Assembly: GCA_002351795.1 (NCBI GenBank)
Contig: DEHG01000016.1
Span: 6,746-16,179, forward strand
Length of the DNA: 9,434 bases
Direction of reading: 5' to 3'
DNA from: Ruminococcaceae bacterium UBA2806
GTDB lineage: Bacteria; Bacillota; Clostridia; Oscillospirales; Acutalibacteraceae
Made by a program: the position numbers and the translations under genes
In this document: piece after piece, positions 6,135 through 9,434 of the stretch
Position numbering within the stretch: the first letter of the stretch is position 1
Layout of the letters: every line of letters starts with the position of its first letter
Notes under the pieces: model-generated
What the model saw: the letters and a program-made list of their open reading frames with translations, nothing else
Database searches by the model: none
What the model was told of the DNA's origin: nothing

Positions 6135-8138
6135 ATGAATATAAACGAGATCAAAGCAAGAGCGGAGGAACTCCGTTCAAAGATATGGTATCATAACAGA
6201 AAATACTATAATGAAGATGATCCCGAGATCAGCGATCATGAATATGATATGCTGATGAGGGAGCTTGAAAATATTGAAGAAGAATACCCTCAGCTTGCAA
6301 CACCCGATTCACCTACAAAGCGTGTCGGCGGAGACGCAGCTGCAAAATTTTCACCTGTAGAGCATAAGGTCCCGATGGAAAGCCTTCATGACAGCTTCTC
6401 TGCTCAGGAAATAAGAGATTTTGAAAAGCGCATAAACGAAGCTGTAAACGACCCTGTTTTTATCGTTGAACCCAAAATTGACGGTCTTTCCGTTTCAGCA
6501 GAATACAGGAATGGTATTTTCGTAAGAGGATCTACAAGAGGCGACGGTAATGTCGGTGAGGATATTACAGATAATCTTAAAACGATTCGCACATTGCCGA
6601 AGAAATTGAATAAACCTCTCCCCTATCTTGAAGTAAGGGGCGAGGTATATATGTCAATTAAAAGCTTTGAGGAGCTGACGGCAAAGCAGGAGGAGAATGA
6701 GGAAAAAACCTTTAAAAATCCACGAAACGCCGCAGCCGGTTCTCTCAGGCAAAAGGACTCGAAGATAACTCAGTCACGAAAGCTCGATATTTTTGTCTTT
6801 AATGTGCAGCAGATAGAAGGTGAAACCCTGACAAGCCACAAACAGTCGCTTGATTATCTTAAAGAGCTTGGATTTACCGTACTGCCGTTTTATCACGCCT
6901 GCCGCAGCGCTGATGAAGTGCTTGAAAGAATTGATGAGATAGGAAATAAGCGGGGCGAGTTTGAATTCCAGATAGACGGCGCTGTTGTCAAGCTTGACAG
7001 CTTTGCCCAGCGTAAGGTACTGGGCAGTACTTCTAAATTCCCGAAATGGGCGGAAGCGTACAAATATCCGCCGGAAGAAAAAGATACAGAACTTCTTGAT
7101 GTTGAAGTAAATGTCGGAAGAACGGGAGTTCTGACGCCTACTGCGATCTTTGCGCCAATAACACTTGCGGGTACGACTGTCAGCAGGGCAACACTTCATA
7201 ATTCTGAATTCATCGCAGAAAAAGATATCCGCATAGGCGATATCGTCAGATTGAGAAAGGCGGGTGAAATAATCCCGGAGGTAGTTTCCGTTACAAGTCA
7301 TAAAGAAGGCAGCGTACCTTATAAACTCCCCTCAGTCTGTCCCTCATGCGGCAGCCCTGTCACCTATGAAAACGGTGAAGCTGCCCTGCGCTGTACAAAT
7401 ACAGACTGTCCCGCACAGCTTATGAGACATATGATACATTTTGTATCCCGTGACGCTATGGATATTGACGGTCTCGGAGAAAAAGTTCTTCATGCGCTTG
7501 CTGATAACGGTCTTATTCATTCTCCGTTCGATCTTTACAGACTTAAAAGAGAGGATATACTCAGTCTACCCAACAAAAAGGATAAGTCCGCAGATAATCT
7601 TATTTCTGCAATACAAAAATCAAAAAGCAATGATCTTTACCGTTTAATTTTTGGTCTTGGCATACGTCATATCGGACAAAAGGCGGCAAAGCTTCTTTCC
7701 GATAAGTTCCGGACACTTGACGCTGTTTCAGCCGCCTCAGCCGAGGAGATTGCTTCGATAGAAGGCTTTGGCGATATAATGGCGCAAAGCACGGCGGATT
7801 ATTTTGCTCTTGAAAAAACAAAGGAAATAATCAGGGAGATACATGAGCTTGGACTTAATACAAATAATCTTAGCGAACCTGTCATTACCGAAAACAGCTC
7901 CTTTACCGGAAAGACATTTGTGATCACAGGCACTCTTGAAGGCTACAAGAGAAGTGAAGCTGCTGCAATTATTGAAAAGCTCGGCGGCAAAGTTTCTGGA
8001 AGTGTTTCCAAAAAAACAAGCTTTGTTCTTGCCGGTGAAGAAGCCGGAAGCAAGCTGACAAAGGCTCAGCAATTAGGAATAACTGTTATCAGTGAGGATG
8101 AATTCAACAGGATGATAAAAGAAAGTGAAAATCAGTAA
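6135..8138 (+). CDS. ligA: NAD+-dependent DNA ligase LigA
   Basis: LigA seals nicks in replication and repair using NAD+ as AMP donor. The 667-residue product has the standard length and domain order. Domain Ia binds NMN, with YYNEDDPEISDHEYD at 24-38. The adenylation domain carries the KIDG motif with catalytic K114, followed by RGDG (135-138). An OB-fold domain comes next. The four-cysteine zinc finger uses C402, C405, C420 and C425. Helix-hairpin-helix repeats lie at about 440-560, including GLGIRHIG at 507-514 and IEGFGD at 542-547. A C-terminal BRCT domain covers about 588-667. All catalytic residues expected are present, so the enzyme should be active. The stop codon TAA shares one base with the ATG of the ClC gene. 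In many Clostridia ligA sits near pcrA or gatC; neither is seen here, though 6 kb of context is limited. Confidence 0.97.
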   Translation: MNINEIKARAEELRSKIWYHNRKYYNEDDPEISDHEYDMLMRELENIEEEYPQLATPDSPTKRVGGDAAAKFSPVEHKVPMESLHDSFSAQEIRDFEKRINEAVNDPVFIVEPKIDGLSVSAEYRNGIFVRGSTRGDGNVGEDITDNLKTIRTLPKKLNKPLPYLEVRGEVYMSIKSFEELTAKQEENEEKTFKNPRNAAAGSLRQKDSKITQSRKLDIFVFNVQQIEGETLTSHKQSLDYLKELGFTVLPFYHACRSADEVLERIDEIGNKRGEFEFQIDGAVVKLDSFAQRKVLGSTSKFPKWAEAYKYPPEEKDTELLDVEVNVGRTGVLTPTAIFAPITLAGTTVSRATLHNSEFIAEKDIRIGDIVRLRKAGEIIPEVVSVTSHKEGSVPYKLPSVCPSCGSPVTYENGEAALRCTNTDCPAQLMRHMIHFVSRDAMDIDGLGEKVLHALADNGLIHSPFDLYRLKREDILSLPNKKDKSADNLISAIQKSKSNDLYRLIFGLGIRHIGQKAAKLLSDKFRTLDAVSAASAEEIASIEGFGDIMAQSTADYFALEKTKEIIREIHELGLNTNNLSEPVITENSSFTGKTFVITGTLEGYKRSEAAAIIEKLGGKVSGSVSKKTSFVLAGEEAGSKLTKAQQLGITVISEDEFNRMIKESENQ

Positions 8139-9418
8139 TGTCTAAACCCGAATTTATAAAAAAATTTGTTCATGCATACGGCAATAAGATGAGGCATCAT
8201 ATACTGATGTTCCTGAAATGGACGCTGATCTCTTTGCTTGTAGGGATAGTAGTCGGCGGTTTTTCAGTTCTTTTTGCCTTTATCATGAACACCATGACCG
8301 AATACAGAGAAAACAATGACTATATGCTTTACTTTCTGCCTCTTGGCGGTATTGTCACTGTTTTTCTGTATTCAGTATTCCATTATAAAAACGACAAGGG
8401 TACAAACCTTGTTCTTTCAACGATCCACGCCCAGTCGGAAATACCGCTGCGTACAGCGCCGCTTATTTTCTTTTCAACCATAATCACCCATGTATTCGGC
8501 GGTTCGGCTGGTCGTGAGGGGGCTGCCCTGCAGCTGGGCGGAAGTATCGGCAATCAGATAGGACGATGCCTTAAACTTACCGATGCAGACAAGCGTGTTG
8601 TTGTTCTTTGTGGAATGAGCGCAGCATTTTCTGCTCTTTTCGGCACTCCTATGGCTGCCGCAATATTTGCGCTTGAGGTAGTAAGCGTCGGGATAATGTA
8701 TTATGCAGCACTTCTGCCATGTACATTTTCAGCACTTATTGCAGCCAATCTTGCAAAATTTGTCGGAATAAAAGAGACAGAATTTGCAATTGTAGATTTT
8801 CCCGAGCTGACCATACCCAATGCTCTGGAAACAGTTATTTTGTCTGTTCTTTGTGCGGTTATCAGCATACTGTTCATTATCCTCCTTCACAGTACAGGAG
8901 ATCTTTTCCGCAAATATCTGAAAAATCCCTATGTCCGCATTACAGTCGCTGCATTTGCAATAGTTGCAATGTCCCTGATCCTCAGCACAAGGGATTACAA
9001 CGGCGCAGGAATGAATGTAATTGCAAAAGCTGTCGACGGTGAAGCTGTCCCCTATGCCTTTATTCTGAAAATGATATTTACCGCAATTACGATTGAAGCC
9101 GGATTCCGGGGCGGTGAGATCGTCCCTTCCTTGTTTATCGGCGCAACATTCGGCTGTACATTCGGAAATCTTATAGGTTTTTCGCCGTCCGTATGTGCTG
9201 CTGTAGGAATGATAGCTGTTTTCTGCGGTGTTACGAACTGTCCGATAAGCTCCATGCTTATAAGCTTTGAATTATTCGGTGCAGGCGGAATCCCGTTTTT
9301 TATGATCGCTGTTGCGGTAAGTTATTTCATGTCCGGTTATTACGGTCTTTACAAGGATCAGACCATTGTTTACTCAAAATACCGTGCCAAATTTCTCAAC
9401 CGAAAAGCAAGACAATAA
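8138..9418 (+). CDS. ClC-family anion transporter, CLC-F (fluoride/H+ antiporter)-like
   Basis: The 426-residue membrane protein has the ClC core: GGSAGREGAALQLGG (121-135) with E127 as the gating/proton glutamate, CGMSAAFSALFGTPMAAAIFA (158-178), GGEIVPSLFIGA (325-336), and a late block CGVTNCPISSMLISFELFG (363-381). The canonical chloride-site motif GSGIPE is absent. At its place is KGTNLVLSTIHAQSEIPLRTAP (87-108). From what I know of the family, loss of GSGIPE together with a KGxNL stretch and GREG(T/A) characterises the fluoride-exporting CLC-F branch. There is no C-terminal CBS domain. The ATG overlaps the ligA stop (TAATG), and no strong Shine-Dalgarno is present, so translation probably depends on coupling to ligA. 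ClC membership is secure; fluoride specificity is inference. Confidence 0.85.
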   Translation: MSKPEFIKKFVHAYGNKMRHHILMFLKWTLISLLVGIVVGGFSVLFAFIMNTMTEYRENNDYMLYFLPLGGIVTVFLYSVFHYKNDKGTNLVLSTIHAQSEIPLRTAPLIFFSTIITHVFGGSAGREGAALQLGGSIGNQIGRCLKLTDADKRVVVLCGMSAAFSALFGTPMAAAIFALEVVSVGIMYYAALLPCTFSALIAANLAKFVGIKETEFAIVDFPELTIPNALETVILSVLCAVISILFIILLHSTGDLFRKYLKNPYVRITVAAFAIVAMSLILSTRDYNGAGMNVIAKAVDGEAVPYAFILKMIFTAITIEAGFRGGEIVPSLFIGATFGCTFGNLIGFSPSVCAAVGMIAVFCGVTNCPISSMLISFELFGAGGIPFFMIAVAVSYFMSGYYGLYKDQTIVYSKYRAKFLNRKARQ

Positions 9419-9434
9419 CCGCAAAGCTCTTAAA

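Noticed and set aside
6774..7301. A 175-codon minus-strand open frame inside ligA.
   Set aside because: It is antisense to the conserved adenylation and OB domains of ligA, with no start signal or recognisable features.
9419..9434. Sixteen bases after the ClC stop codon, checked for a terminator or next ribosome binding site.
   Set aside because: Too short to show either; no hairpin or purine-rich site is visible before the window ends.

Overview
The window looks like chromosomal DNA from a low-to-moderate GC Gram-positive anaerobe, most likely a Ruminococcus-like member of the Clostridia. This is an inference from the purine-rich Shine-Dalgarno sites, the AT-rich intergenic DNA with extended -10 promoters, a BspA-type leucine-rich-repeat surface protein, a carboxynorspermidine decarboxylase and an NAD-dependent ligase. 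No RNA gene, insertion sequence, CRISPR array, phage gene or attachment site is visible, and no gene shows a frameshift.

Left part, minus strand (1-3129). The first 1487 bases are the N-terminal 495 codons of a secreted BspA-like protein that runs off the left edge. It has a signal peptide, a 'cap' region, about eight DUF285-type repeats of about 26 residues, and then the start of a second cap-plus-repeat module. Upstream of it (1488-1716) lie a good Shine-Dalgarno site, a perfect 11+11 bp dyad and a plausible promoter. Next is miaB (1717-3129), the tRNA methylthiotransferase. Its true start is best placed 30 codons inside the longest open frame, because a strong promoter lies inside the apparent N-terminal extension.

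Right part, plus strand (3352-9418). After a 222 bp divergent intergenic region come mntP (manganese exporter), nspC (carboxynorspermidine decarboxylase, with its own extended -10 promoter), an AEC-family permease, ligA (NAD+-dependent DNA ligase) and a ClC-family anion transporter. From nspC onward the gaps are 38 bp, 43 bp and a 1-base TAATG overlap, with no terminator between them, so these four genes are probably co-transcribed. The ClC protein lacks the usual GSGIPE chloride-site motif and resembles the fluoride/proton antiporter (CLC-F) branch.

Most of this is housekeeping and membrane transport. I see no clear new multi-gene system. The items most worth following are the modular surface protein and the dyad in its leader, the nspC-permease pair, the CLC-F-like protein coupled to ligA, and an unexplained hairpin in front of mntP.
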